A stretch of DNA of 64,000 nucleotides from Agrocybe praecox (Eukaryota > Basidiomycota > Agaricomycetes > Agaricales > Agrocybaceae), in contig OZ024850.1 in NCBI GenBank assembly GCA_964017145.1, positions 2,085,618-2,149,617 of the forward strand, read 5' to 3'. Shown here piece by piece: positions 51,982-63,423 of this stretch. The notes under the pieces were generated by a model. That model ran no database searches. It worked only from the letters and a program-made list of their open reading frames with translations, and was not told the origin of the DNA. The stretch's first letter is position 1. Every line of letters starts with the position of its first letter. The position numbers and the translations under genes are program-made.

Positions 51982-54900
51982 ATGGCCTTGTACACCATCT
52001 CCTTCATACTCGTCTTTGTTCTTCACCTTTTTCGCGATTTCTTCCTGCTCTTATGGCGCCAACTTCGTTCTCCTCTTCGCCTTTTACCAGGTCCACCTTC
52101 ACCGTCCTTCTTCGTGGGCAATCTTGAAGAAATGCATGACATGGAAAACAACGACCTTGTAGAAAGATGGGTCAAATCCTACGGGAACACCTTCGTTTAT
52201 AAGGGTTTTATAGGAGGTTGTCGTCTCATGACGACCGATCCAGTTTCCGTGGCCCATATCCTGGGCAACGCCTATGACTATCCCAAGCCAGATTTTGTGA
52301 GGGATAGCCTAGCTAGCATGACAGCTGGTCATCAAGGTCTTCTGACCGTTGAAGGTGAAGATCACAGGCGTCAGGCAAGTCTAAGCTCATAGCTACCTTA
52401 CCTTTCCAAGAGGCTCATAGTTTCTCTGAAGCGAAAGATACTGGTAATTGATTTTCGCTTATTTTTATCTTCCGTTCACGTGTAGCTCCACGTGTAGCCC
52501 GGAATACCCTTTTAATTGTACCGCGATTGAATTTCTGATCACCCATTTTTAAACCGTGCAGACTCCTGCGTTTTCTGCGTCTCATATCAAGTCTCTCTCG
52601 CCTATTTTCTGGGACAAAGCTACCGAAGTATGTCTGTCGCATTCTTCATGCTCCACCTTTTTGTTCACAAGTTATTTGCCAAAGCTACGGGACATTTGGT
52701 TAGCCCAGGTAGAAGATCAACCCACTAGCCGCGCCCATCCGAATCTGTCCAGCAACCACAATAGCGCTGACTCTCGACATGACACCAGCGTCGCTCGTAT
52801 AGATGTCCTTGTATGGCTTGGTAGAGCAACTCTTGACGTAATCGGGCTTGCAGGTTGGTTTGCTCGATTTATTCATGGATTTCGTTGAATCATATGTTTT
52901 TTTTTTTCAGGATTCGGTTACACGTTCAATGCTCTTACGGATGACACCAATGAACTCGCATGCGCGTTCAGCACAATATTCGCGACTGCACGTAAATTCC
53001 GCGTTATGACAATACTTCAAGTGTGGTTTCCTTTCCTACGGAGATTCGTAAGTCTATCGTTCACCTTTTCATCTTTCATCCTCTCTTCTTTTCTTTCTTT
53101 TCTTCCCTCTCTCTTTCTTTTTCTATGCGTGATTTTTCTGCTATTTTCAATTCCAAAACTGCATGGCCATCGCAACTGGTGACAGGTTGTCGAGATGGCG
53201 GACGACCAACGTTAATCCGTTAATCCTAGGAGCTGTCAATTCCTCTCCGAACTTATTTCCGTGATTTTATAAATTTATATGTGCCAATTTGCGCATTTAT
53301 CACGCTGCGGAAGTTTCGAATTTCCTCAGCAAGCCTCCGTGATGATCTGGCCCTCCAATATTGCTACCGATTCTTTCGTGTTCTCCTTCCTTTGATGCGC
53401 TCTTTTCTTGGGTGTTGCATTTATCATCTTGCGATGTTTTTGGGTCCCTTTGGATTTTTGCCATTATTATGCATAGGTCTTCCCTTCCGGCGATGGTTGC
53501 TCGTTCCTGGGAAGAGCCGGACGAGCTCCTGGGCACCACCGAACTTGGTTCTTGGCTATCAGCTTGTTTTGGCGTATGGGCGTGTTCCCCATGCCTCGCT
53601 TTGGTATTCATTTCCCATTCGATCGTGTTTCTTATCCCTTTTTTCTGCTATGCCAACGAAGAAATACGTTTCAGTGTTTTGTGCTGTCATGTTCTATTTT
53701 ATTTTATAATTGTTGCCTTTTAACTTGCCCTGTTTTTTTGGTGGCTACGGAGCATCCTGGTCCGCTCCGCCACTGATTGGTGGGTCGGTGATCGACTTTT
53801 CCGTTGGCAAATATAATATACGGAGTCTTCTGCGTCAATTGCAGGGAATGCTGTTTCACTGTTGATTGGGAACTTGAATACAGGTGTCGGGTTTACCGAC
53901 ATATGCATGGATGTTTCGAGCTTGATCTTTTTTTAGATCGCACTGTCGTTTTTGGAAGAATTTCCATATCGAGATATGTTTTACTTTTTGCTTTGGGTGC
54001 CTTACGAGCTATGACTGGCCCATGGCCTTAGTTGGTGTCCTCTGACATTAATATCCATGGATGGGTGTGCATCACGGTACCGAGCGCTTGCTTAGATGAT
54101 CTCCAAGTATATATGCACGCTTAACAACACGTGTTGTAACGTCGAGGCCCTTTAAATTTATTTGGATCGACGACTTCAACGACGATTTACGACCGCCTTG
54201 ATTGCCTTGGCCTCGGTCTCTTTCAATATTTTGTCGTCGCTGTGTATGTGTACGTACCCCATCTGTGGAGCTTATACACATAGTTTGATGGTTCTTCTTC
54301 TTTACTGTACTTGTCTTCTCGTTCTTTATTATGACTGCTAATCATGATCTTTACCGCTTCTCACTGCATCATCTTTTAGCGTCGAAATAATACGGAGTTG
54401 ATTCGAGCCCAAGCTACGATGCGCAGTATCGGACTAGGTCTGATTGACGAAAAGAAGAGGTCCATTTCGTGTGAACAATTACCTCTAGGGGGGGATGATG
54501 AAAAAACTACAGCATGGAGTGGTACCACGCACACTAACGGCCATCGTTCTAAAGGTTTGAAGCAGCGAGGAGACCGGGATATCCTGAGTGTACTTAGTAA
54601 GTCGTTTCTCATTCCATCTATTCATAGAAGTCGGACCGAGCCTAAACCAATGCGCAGTTCGCTCTAATCTAGCCTCAGAGGCATCGCAGCGCATGTCTGA
54701 GGAAGAAGTGCTATGTCAGATTTCGACTTTCTTTGCTGCGGGGCATGAGACGACATCGTCTGCGTTGACTTGGTGTTTATACGCTGTCGCGAAAGACAAA
54801 CGGGTCCAGGATCGACTGCGAGAAGCTTTGAGAGCGCTTGAAGAAAAGCCAACTTCGGAGCACCAACCACTATCTACAGATGAACTCACAGACCGCATTA

Positions 54901-57085
54901 TGAGATGCCCATATCTGGACTGGGTCGTCCGAGAATCCTTAAGGCTGCATTCACCGGTGACGAACACGATGCGCGTGTGCATGCGTGAAGAGGACTCCGT
55001 TCCGGCACAGGACGAGACGGGGTATATCGATGCGCGGGGTAACCGAAGGTGGGAGATTCCGCTGCGGAAGTGGGATATCATCAGCATACCAATCCAAGCA
55101 ATCAACAAAAGTGAGGTGTTCTGGGGCAAAGATGCCAAAGTTTTTAGGTGAGTAAATCACAAATTTCCTCGCCGCCTGGTTACTTGCACAAGTGCTATTT
55201 TCCCCTATGATATATCTATCATATGGAGCCCAAATTAAGGCATACGAAGATATGCTCTGCCACGCCATGATCCATATCTATGCAGATGGATTCTGTCTCA
55301 CCTGCGTGGATGCGTGCATGTTTATAAACATAGACACGGAGATTGGACAGCCTGCACATTGCGATTTCCAAAAGCAACCAGGGATTGGAAATGTGGTTGC
55401 GGGGAAGCCATTGATGGCTTGATTGTGTCATGCCACCTTTCGACACTGACAAATGTCAGTGTCAACCGGTTCACTGATTCGCCTCCTATTTGGGAATGCT
55501 ATGTGCCCACACACACTTATGTACCGGCGGGTTGCGAAGCTTCTACTTTCTATGTTTAAGACTAGTGGAACTTGCATTATTTTCGTTGATTCATTCATTC
55601 CGGACGTACGACATGCCCTTCACCACCATCATCGTGATCTATCTATGATTCATTCGATGTTACTTTCTGTTTTTCTTTTCTGAGCAAACTTGGCCTGCTG
55701 TTATCAACGCAATCTTTCAATGTATTTATACTGATTAAATGGTATGTTTTAAGGCCAGAACGCTGGGAAGAACCTCCCTCAAGTGCAAAAGCGATTCCGG
55801 GACTCTTTTCCAATACATTGACCTTCCTAAATGGAAACCCTCTGAACGGAAACCGGGCCTGCATCGGATACAAGTTTGCTTTAATCGAGTAAGTGATATA
55901 TGTCATGATTTCATCTTATTCTCGTTTCCGCCTGGTTTTTATGTCATGGTCCATCTCGAAGACTCAGTGGCGCGGCTGGCCGACTAGTTCTCCCTACGAT
56001 GGGGCCATGGGGTCCATAGACGGTTTTCATTGCCTCGTTGTGATCCTGGGAAATCCGGAGATATCGAGACGATTTAACGGCACATCTTTTCTCATCAGAG
56101 AAACGAAGGCTATGTTATGGTTTTATGGCCGCCGTACAAATTGTTACTCTCTCCGTCCCCTCACAAAATTTGCTTCCGGGCTTGGTTTGTCGCTTGGCGA
56201 AGCCCGTTCGGTTCGCTTTCGATCGATCACGATCGCTTCGCGCGCCATTATATCCTAATTAGGATGCGCCTTCTTTGGCGCGCGTACTTTGCCCATCGTC
56301 CCCGCTCTTCCTCCAAAAACATTTGCGCGTCTATTTATAGACGGGCGGTGAAACACTGCAATACTCTCAAGGTCGTTCGCCTACAGGCGCCCTTCCCAGA
56401 TAAACATTTGGGGATATATTTTCCTTGTCACTTTTACCCACTGAGATCCGGTGTTTCAATTCATTGTCGGTGTGATTAGCTGCACCAACCACTATTGATG
56501 TTTTCTATCCAAATCCCTCCCTGAAATCAGTGACCTGACCTTGGCGATTCTAATTCAATATCCATACTAACTCCGGAATTTCAGAATAAAGATCTTCCTC
56601 TATGTGCTCATCAAGGATGTTCAATTCTCCATGGATCCTCGCTTGGCCATCGAGAAGAAAGTAAAGTAAGTTTCCTCTTTCTAGCTTAATGTTCGTGTGT
56701 CCGATTGCTTCTCGGGAAACATATGAATTAAAAAAAACTCATCTTAACCTTTCGCCGCGCAAACCACGAATTCACCTTCAAGAGACGGACCGTCACGGAG
56801 CGGACACTTCATAGTTCGCTCGAGTTTCTCCGCTCTGATCTGGTTTTTCCACTTCCTGCCTATCTTATATCCCAGTGACCCATTATGACTCCGTTTGCTA
56901 ATACTGCTTTTCTTACTCATAGTGTGGTCACACGGCCTTTCGTTAAATCGGAACCACAACTAGGGAACCAAATGCCTTTGGAGATTTCACGAGTGATAAG
57001 CTCGGCTTCGGGCTCGAATTATGGTGCACAGCTCGAGGAGTTTCCCACAGTAACCCCTTCGTCTGTTGAGTCTTCAAAAAAGTAG
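51982..57085 (+). CDS. Cytochrome P450 monooxygenase, atypical structure
   Basis: Haem-thiolate monooxygenase, probably ER-bound through its N-terminal helix ([20 protein letters not shown]). Exons 51982..52374, 52432..52443, 52562..52853, 52911..53047, 54380..54596, 54658..55147, 55754..55888, 56585..56665, 56923..57085; 639 residues. Motifs: [32 protein letters not shown] (the middle four residues come from a 12-nt exon), I-helix [16 protein letters not shown]-helix [18 protein letters not shown], and haem loop [20 protein letters not shown]. The loop has five extra residues between the conserved Phe and Gly, apparently a repeated LNGN unit. Intron 1 has a GC donor (CAG/GCAAGT). Introns of 1332, 606, 696 and 257 nt are very long for this genome. 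It may be active, recently expanded by insertions, or losing function. Confidence 0.85.
53048..54379 (+). other. 1.3-kb intron of the P450 gene
   Basis: Bounded by AGATTC/GTAAGT and CTTTTAG/CGTCG, both in frame. It begins with a long pyrimidine tract (CTTTTC/CCTCTC, to about 53130). It has no protein motif, no obvious terminal inverted repeat and no similarity that I can see to the gene's other long introns. An old insertion is the likeliest origin. Confidence 0.6.
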
Positions 57086-59947
57086 TCGGCCTTTTCAATT
57101 TCATCAATCACGGACCCTGGTCTGGTCCTATCTTTACGCTCGTTTGCGGGATGCACGGTTCACTGATTTGTTCATGTATGTATACTTATCATTCACTATG
57201 CTCTGTTTCATTTTAAGCCTGTACATTACGAAGTTACTATAATTTCGATGCCACTGAGAACCGAATATATAACTCGGGTCCGCGGAAGACTTGCAAATAA
57301 GACCTGCGTATGTATAGGTATATGCTGCTGTAATGATTCGTGTCATGATGATTTTCCATTGACGCGGGCGTCTATCGTACTCCTCTCGAAACATCAGTGA
57401 TTCCGGTTTTCCGTTATTGTATAGTACGGCCTTTTAGAGTCCTTTGCGAGACGCGGTTCCCCTATCAACGCGATGCGCCTCCTATATGATCTTGTGTGCT
57501 CATCAGGCCTTATTCCGTTGATGTCGTATGGCGGTACTATGAACTCGGTAGTGTTATTATTAAACTTTGATATTGCCTCAAGCCTCGAGTTTCTGGATAC
57601 TTATCCAAGATTAACCGTTTGGGTAATGACGATGCTAAGCTATATGGTAATAAAGTCATGAACTAGGGAGTTCTAAGTTCTTTGCTTCCTGATACATTGT
57701 AGCGTAACATCAAGCCAAATGTTTATGCTTATTTCAGAACAGATTCTGTCGCTTAGGAAGGGAGACGGGTATCTTGAGCTGAAACGTCGTCTTCGCTGAG
57801 ATCAAAAGTGTGCAAAGTAAATAAACCTCCGTGGAAAGGAAAGGCCTCCTATGTATGATATATTTTCGATCGTGCTGAGAAAAAGAAGGGAGAGTGGATA
57901 CGACCTTTGCCGGCGAGAAGCAAGGCTCAGCGGGTTGGAATTGTTTGTGGAGTGTTCTTTTGTAGCACGGAATTTATACTTTACTTTAACTGTAATTATA
58001 AAGAGAAAAGGACGTGAGGAACGGTAGGATAAGATGAGTTAGGAAAGGAAGGACCGGCGTACGGCGCCTTACTGGATTTCCAGCTCAGCGCAATTTCCGC
58101 CCATAGTAATCTATCCAAAATTGTACGCCTTGGATGCCTTCGACCAGCCTTCTCCTCCTTCTATTCTCTCGGAAAGAATGGTGACCCTTATGAGAGACGT
58201 GGTCCGCACCCGTCCATTTCACTTTTCAAACCCTGACATGTCGCATGATGACTACTACAATTTGCTATAAATTTTCCTCCTACTCTTCTTCGAGACTTTT
58301 GAACGCGAAAAATCGAACATTACGGCGTTGTTCGAAATTATAAGACTTGGCGGAAGTGGAAATTCTACGGCGAGAGAGGCTCGTTCGCTGCGGTGGATCG
58401 ATTTTAGAGCTGGAGGTGGCGGGAACATCAGTCCTGTACAGGTTTGTGGTGCCGGTGAACGTTAAACGTTGTTCGCTGTATATGGCCACTGCGTCTCGGG
58501 ATCGCGGTCCGCCCCTCCACGCGCTTATACCAACCCATTGCCGCCGTCACGAAGCAATCAGACGCGTCAAAAGCGCGTCAAGCACTTGAAGCACGCTAAG
58601 ATGAAAGAGTCAAGAGACAAGCCTTAACTGGAAAGGATCGCGGGTGAGGCGCTCATCCGGTGATTTAATCTGGTCGAGGGGATCATACCGACGAGCTAGA
58701 ACGCGATTGTCGGTCGCGCGACTTATATAGGAACTCTTTTTCTTGTTGTTTTTAGCGCCCTCTTCAACTGCGATCATCAGCGCAATGCAATGCAGATTTA
58801 GACAGCGAACCGGATGGTGGTGCATTTTACTAATTGCCTATTATAAAAAAGAAAGAAAGAAAAAAAAGCTAAAGCATGCAATTTGCGTCTAAGGTAGTTG
58901 ACGCATGCAACGTTTGGCAACCTTGCAATCCAAGCGGATCGCTTCACTTAAGCTAAAGCGAACCTCGAGAAAGGAAGAGATGTGCCTCTCGGTTTTATCT
59001 CTTGAAGGCTCAAAGGCAAAGCATGTACGTGTATTATGAATAAGGTAAGTAATAAATCCCTTGTTCACCGGGCATCTTTTGGCGAGAATTGCGAAGGATA
59101 CCAAGCACGAAGCGTCGTCGTACGGGTTGCACGGCGAGAAATTATAAAGAACGATCACTCCTTATGGATGGATGCACATCCTGCAATAGCGCCTCACTTG
59201 CACTTGAGGCTCCAGATCAGAGAGGTTTTTTGGTGTGTATAGAGTTTTTTGATGATGGGGATCATGACCACGATTAAGCAGCTCGATACGCAGAATCGAA
59301 CTGTTTGTGTTTCTGAATATTGAATTGTGATCAGCCGGTCCCGTAAAACACGACATCATTTGTGATTTAATCAATGAATCACAGAACAATTGTTTTTTCT
59401 CCTCTTTCATTTCCGATTAAGTCTCGAATCTTCTCCACAACAATGCTTTCTCATGCAAGGTAAGTAAATATGTTTACTCTTTACACCGGGGTTAGTACCA
59501 AGTACAGGTGGTAGTTACATCTCTTGACTCAATCTGTCTTGGGGTTTGAATCATATTCACAATCCCTCGGGTACGTGGTCTCGGGTATGGGTACCATGAA
59601 TACGGGACTAACGCTACTAGCTTAGTCGTAGTAGTACATAGTAGCAGTAGCGCAGGTGACATCAGAGATGGTCGTCCCCCCGAAAAGGCCCATCGAGTCC
59701 TAGATAACGGCGGAGCGCGGTCAACGTTAACTCCTGAAATAAGAAACAAATAAAAACAACGAAGTACATACACGCCCAAAAAAGCAAGCTTTCTATTTCT
59801 ATAGAAATCGACCCACCACGGTGGCCTAATCCAGGGCTCAGGCCTCAGGTGTTATCAAAAACGTAAGCCGTTGATAATTATAGGGAGGAAATAAAAAGTA
59901 CATACATGTACCATTATCATAGAACTAAACAGCAAACTTGGTGTTTT

Positions 59948-59988
59948 CCCCCTCCGCTAAGGGTTCGTGACCCTTACCGCGGAGGGGG
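59948..59988. repeat. GC-rich foldback hairpin
   Basis: CCCCCTCCGCTAAGGGT, loop TCGTG, then ACCCTTA, a CC bulge and GCGGAGGGGG. The 17-bp stem is interrupted only by the 2-nt bulge. It is flanked by further G and C runs. It may be a MITE-like foldback, a recombination scar or a structured RNA element. Confidence 0.8.
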
Positions 59989-60527
59989 GTAGGGGGAAGT
60001 ATGATGCATTATGTCTAGAGGAAAGCTATATTTGGAACACCATCATCAAAAGGTAATGATTATGTACATTACCCATTGAAACACTTGCCAGGGGGTTTTG
60101 CAAGTGGATGGCAGGGAAAATCTTTGGGTCCTCGCACCATAGCTCCGATGAAATTATAATTGTATACGAAACGCAATTTAACACCGTTTAGGAATAATTC
60201 TGATTTTGTATTCAGTAGAGTTATATGCAATTATTCTTCGCGTCGAGTATTGATATTCATTTTGTGTTTCTTCCAATCCAAGAAGAAAACTCCACATAAC
60301 GTCCCCTTATGGAGAGAGAGAAAGAGACTCAGAGTTCAAGGCACGAGAGCGACTCCGTTCGCGATATCTTACATACAGTTATATGGGCCCTATTGTATGG
60401 GCCACTGCCCTACGTGAGAAGAACGGGGCAGTCACAATGTTCTAATTATACTTCACCGACCTTGATCCATTGAAATGTCTTTCCAACTTCCAAGCCCATA
60501 GAGTCTGCCGCGCGCATAGGCATAGGC

Positions 60528-60556
60528 GTGAGTGTGAGTGTGGGTGTGGGTGTGGC
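60528..60556. repeat. GTGAGTGTGG-type microsatellite
   Basis: Imperfect GT-rich run (GTGAGTGTGAGTGTGGGTG and on) in noncoding sequence. Confidence 0.8.
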
Positions 60557-61454
60557 GTGTACGCATAGTATACTGGGAGTGTTTTAATTTGACCCCTCTT
60601 CGAACAAAGTTCGAACTTTGTATGAACCCATTCGACCAGATCTCCGGAATACAACAACACAACAACTTGAGAACAAGAGAGGGAAAGAAAAATGAGAACG
60701 AGAGAGTTTAACAATAATATATTTGGATTTGGGTACACATTAATTTAATACTAAATTAAATTTCAGGGTTTGCGCGACGTGGGCGGGAGAAAAGAAAACC
60801 GAAAGAGAGAGGCGGAGCAAGAAGGAAATATTCGAAGATACGGCCAAATAATAGAGCAGAGCAGAGCAGACAGACAGATGGGGGGGAAGCGGACTTCAAC
60901 AACTACAACAGCAGCAGGAGCGAGAGGTTCTAGCAAGGAGGAGGAGAGGTAGGAATGAGTGTTTCGTTATGGGTCAAAGAGAAAGAGAAAGGAATGTCCC
61001 CGATTACGGAATAAAAGACAGACAGAGTTCGAAAAGAGAGAGAGGAGATAAAGAGGGGAAGGAGCCAAGCATACCAGACGTTACGGCGTAAATAAAGGAG
61101 TGTGTTCGTGGGGGGGACGGACGAAGAGAGGAAAAAAATATAAAAGAACGTTGGCGTGGGTGGGCATGAATGGTATACAAAAATATAAATTAAAACAACA
61201 GATGACTGTCCGCGCACTAGGTAGTCCGTTTCGGGAGTAAATTATACAAAAGAAGTGCAGGTGAAGTAAACGCGGGCAGCATGAGAAAGAGGGGGGGGGG
61301 GTTAAAACAACAAAAAATAAGACGACGAGGTTCAAGCAAATATATATGTTAAAATTTTGTTTTTGTCCGTCGTTAAAACGCGTCGCTTTTCGTGGCCACA
61401 AAGTCGGTATCGTTTAGAACGTCGTAAAAGAAACGCAAGTGTGCGTGCGTCGTA

Positions 61455-63272
61455 TTAGTGCGAGGGTGCGTCGTTGTAGTATGGCTGCTGGCCAGACGAC
61501 CGTGGACTGGGGAGGAGAGAATAACTCTGCTGCTGCTGCCCGGAGGAGTTGTTGTGCGAGAAAGGGTTATTCGACAGCGACGGGGGCGCCGAGAGTGGGA
61601 CGTCCGATGACATGTAATGAGATGGGGAATGGCCCGAGGTATTGGTGCCTTGCGGGTACATCCCCATCTGCCTGCCACTGCCGTAGTCCCCCACCCCACT
61701 GAGGCTCGAGCGCGAGGACATGCCGACGATGTGCCCGCCGTGTCCATGACGCGAGCTGTACTCGGGGTGGTGATGATGGTGGTGGTGGTGCCCGTTGGGG
61801 CTGTTGGGCATGGACTGCAGAGTCATTGGGTGGTAGAGCTGGAGAGCGTCCGCAGTTGGCATGGACGCGCGTCTGCCAATGGGGTCAAGCAGTCCAGAGA
61901 GGCTTCTCCCTGTCGGTGGGAAGGGAGCGGTGGTGGTTGGCCCAGACGCAGCGCGGTGTGCTGGTGCCAAGATACGACGTCTGGCCTAATGATGAGAGAG
62001 AATGCAATCAGTACCGTAAATAACCACCAGTAGAAGACGGAACATACATTGATCATCCAGTTGGAGACCTGGCTCATAGAGAGACCGGTAGCATGGCAGA
62101 GCTGTTTCTTCTCTTCCTCGCTGGGGTAAGGGTGGTCAGAGTGACGATGAAGCCAAGCCTTGAGATAGTCGGTGGTCTCCTTGGGGAGCTTGCCACGTTT
62201 GCGAGTGGGGCGGTCTACGAGGGCAGAGGAAGGCATTGACTGTGGTGAGCGGGACGGCGAGGAGACTGAGATATTTGGGGTAGCTGGACCCAAAGAAGGA
62301 GAGTACTGATGAGGGTTTCCGGAGGGGAGGACAAAATCAGAGTTTGGGAAAGACCAGTCACTCTTTATCCCTGACAGAGACCTACGATCATGCTGTCCCG
62401 AGATGCGAGCCGAGCCTGCAAACATGTGTGCCTGGGACATGGGGGCGCTAAAGGAAGCATGGCGTAAACCATCATCATACTTTACGGCCTGATTTGATAG
62501 CTGACCCGGGGTGGAACTAGGGCGGACAATACCATTCGCTGACGAGTTTCCGTTCCAATTATCAGATTCGGAGTATGGGGAGAGCCCTGGAGTGCGAATA
62601 TCTGGCGAATACGAAAAAGAGCTGGAAGACGGAGTAGTGCCATTTGACAAGTCATAGCCGTTGTTGTAGTTGAGATCTGTTGAAACTCGGGGACGACGAT
62701 CTGAATCGTCGTTTGGTGGGAAAGTGTAAGACGAGAGACTCGACTGCGTGTTGGGAGTATAATTTTGACGCAAGTTAGTCGGAGGGTATGGCGCATGGCG
62801 GAGGCGACTCTCTGAATGCAAAACAGGGAGTGAAGCGCGTCTGCCGTCACGGTAATTGTCCTCGAAAGTGGTAAAGATGGAGGGCAGCTGAACCTTTGAA
62901 TGATCGACGCCAGCATCGATTGATGGTTTTTGATCTTCCCATTCCTCGCTGCCCTGTTTTTTGGGCAGAGGCGAGTCTGCTGGGGTCAAGGAACGCTTGT
63001 CATCCCTGCTGCTGTCAGTCTCTGCGGTAGATGCTGCTGAATGATTGGACATGCGCCGAGTGTCGTAGTCTGGACTGCAAAGGGGATGAGAAGGGAAGAA
63101 AAAAAGAAAAGGAAAAAAAAAACATACACTAGGGTGAAATCAGAGTCTTTTGTGCTGTGAACGATGAGCAAAGTGAAAAGAAAGATAACTGCAAAACTTA
63201 CAGAGCAAATTGCAGCTGTTCCACGTTATAGCTGTTGAGTTGGGAAAGTGGAGGGAGGTCTGCTGTCGGCAT
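61455..63272 (-). CDS. KN/TALE-type homeodomain transcription factor
   Basis: Four exons: complement(61455..61985, 62048..63074, 63128..63154, 63202..63272), 551 residues. The start at 63272 gives MPTADLPPLSQLNSYNVEQL, a 27-nt exon adds TKDSDFTL, and exon 3 opens PDYDTRRMSNHS. This is preferred over the internal ATG at 63052 because all borders are canonical and in frame. The homeobox_KN domain (about 322-385) contains TRKRGKLPKETTDYLKAWL, HRHSDHPYPSEEEKKQLC, ATGLSMSQVSNWMIN/ARRR, with recognition-helix Asn of the WxNxR motif split by the intron. The rest is Ser/Pro/Asn-rich, with an eight-His run (441-448) and a Gln run. Agaricomycetes have such genes among fruiting-body regulators (hom1/hom2 type); which one this is I cannot tell. 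Confidence 0.9.
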
Positions 63273-63423
63273 TTAGACAGGGGCGGGCAGTTGTGTATTC
63301 TTTTTGAGGATGGACGGGTTGTATTTAAGTTGAATTGCAAAAATAGTGTGTGGGAATAAGATCGACCATCTAGGAACATACAAATCTCAGATCCAACTAA
63401 CAACTACGGTCATATTAAACAAA

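Larger units (their letters stand above)
57086..61454. other. Noncoding convergent region, low-complexity and hairpins
   Basis: 4.4 kb between the convergent P450 and homeodomain stops. No supported gene. It holds A/G-rich patches (58850..58870 and about 60660..61090), a CTACTA/GTAGTA patch near 59.6 kb, a GC-rich hairpin at 59948..59988, a GTGAGTGTGG microsatellite and a G10 tract near 61291. Part next to 61455 is probably the homeodomain gene's 3' untranslated region. No tRNA was identified. Confidence 0.5.

Noticed and set aside
53281..53723. ORFs of 120-142 codons inside the large P450 intron
   Set aside because: Overlapping frames on the same strand, Phe/Cys/Leu-rich, no motif, and located between perfect in-frame splice borders.
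58600..59300. Possible tRNA or short RNA gene near paired motifs
   Set aside because: No cloverleaf with proper A and B boxes could be folded from the sequence on either strand.
61823..63052. Homeodomain protein ending at 61823 and starting at 63052
   Set aside because: The frame reads through a GTATGT donor after WMIN and misses ARRR, which completes the homeodomain; two 5' exons extend the start to 63272.
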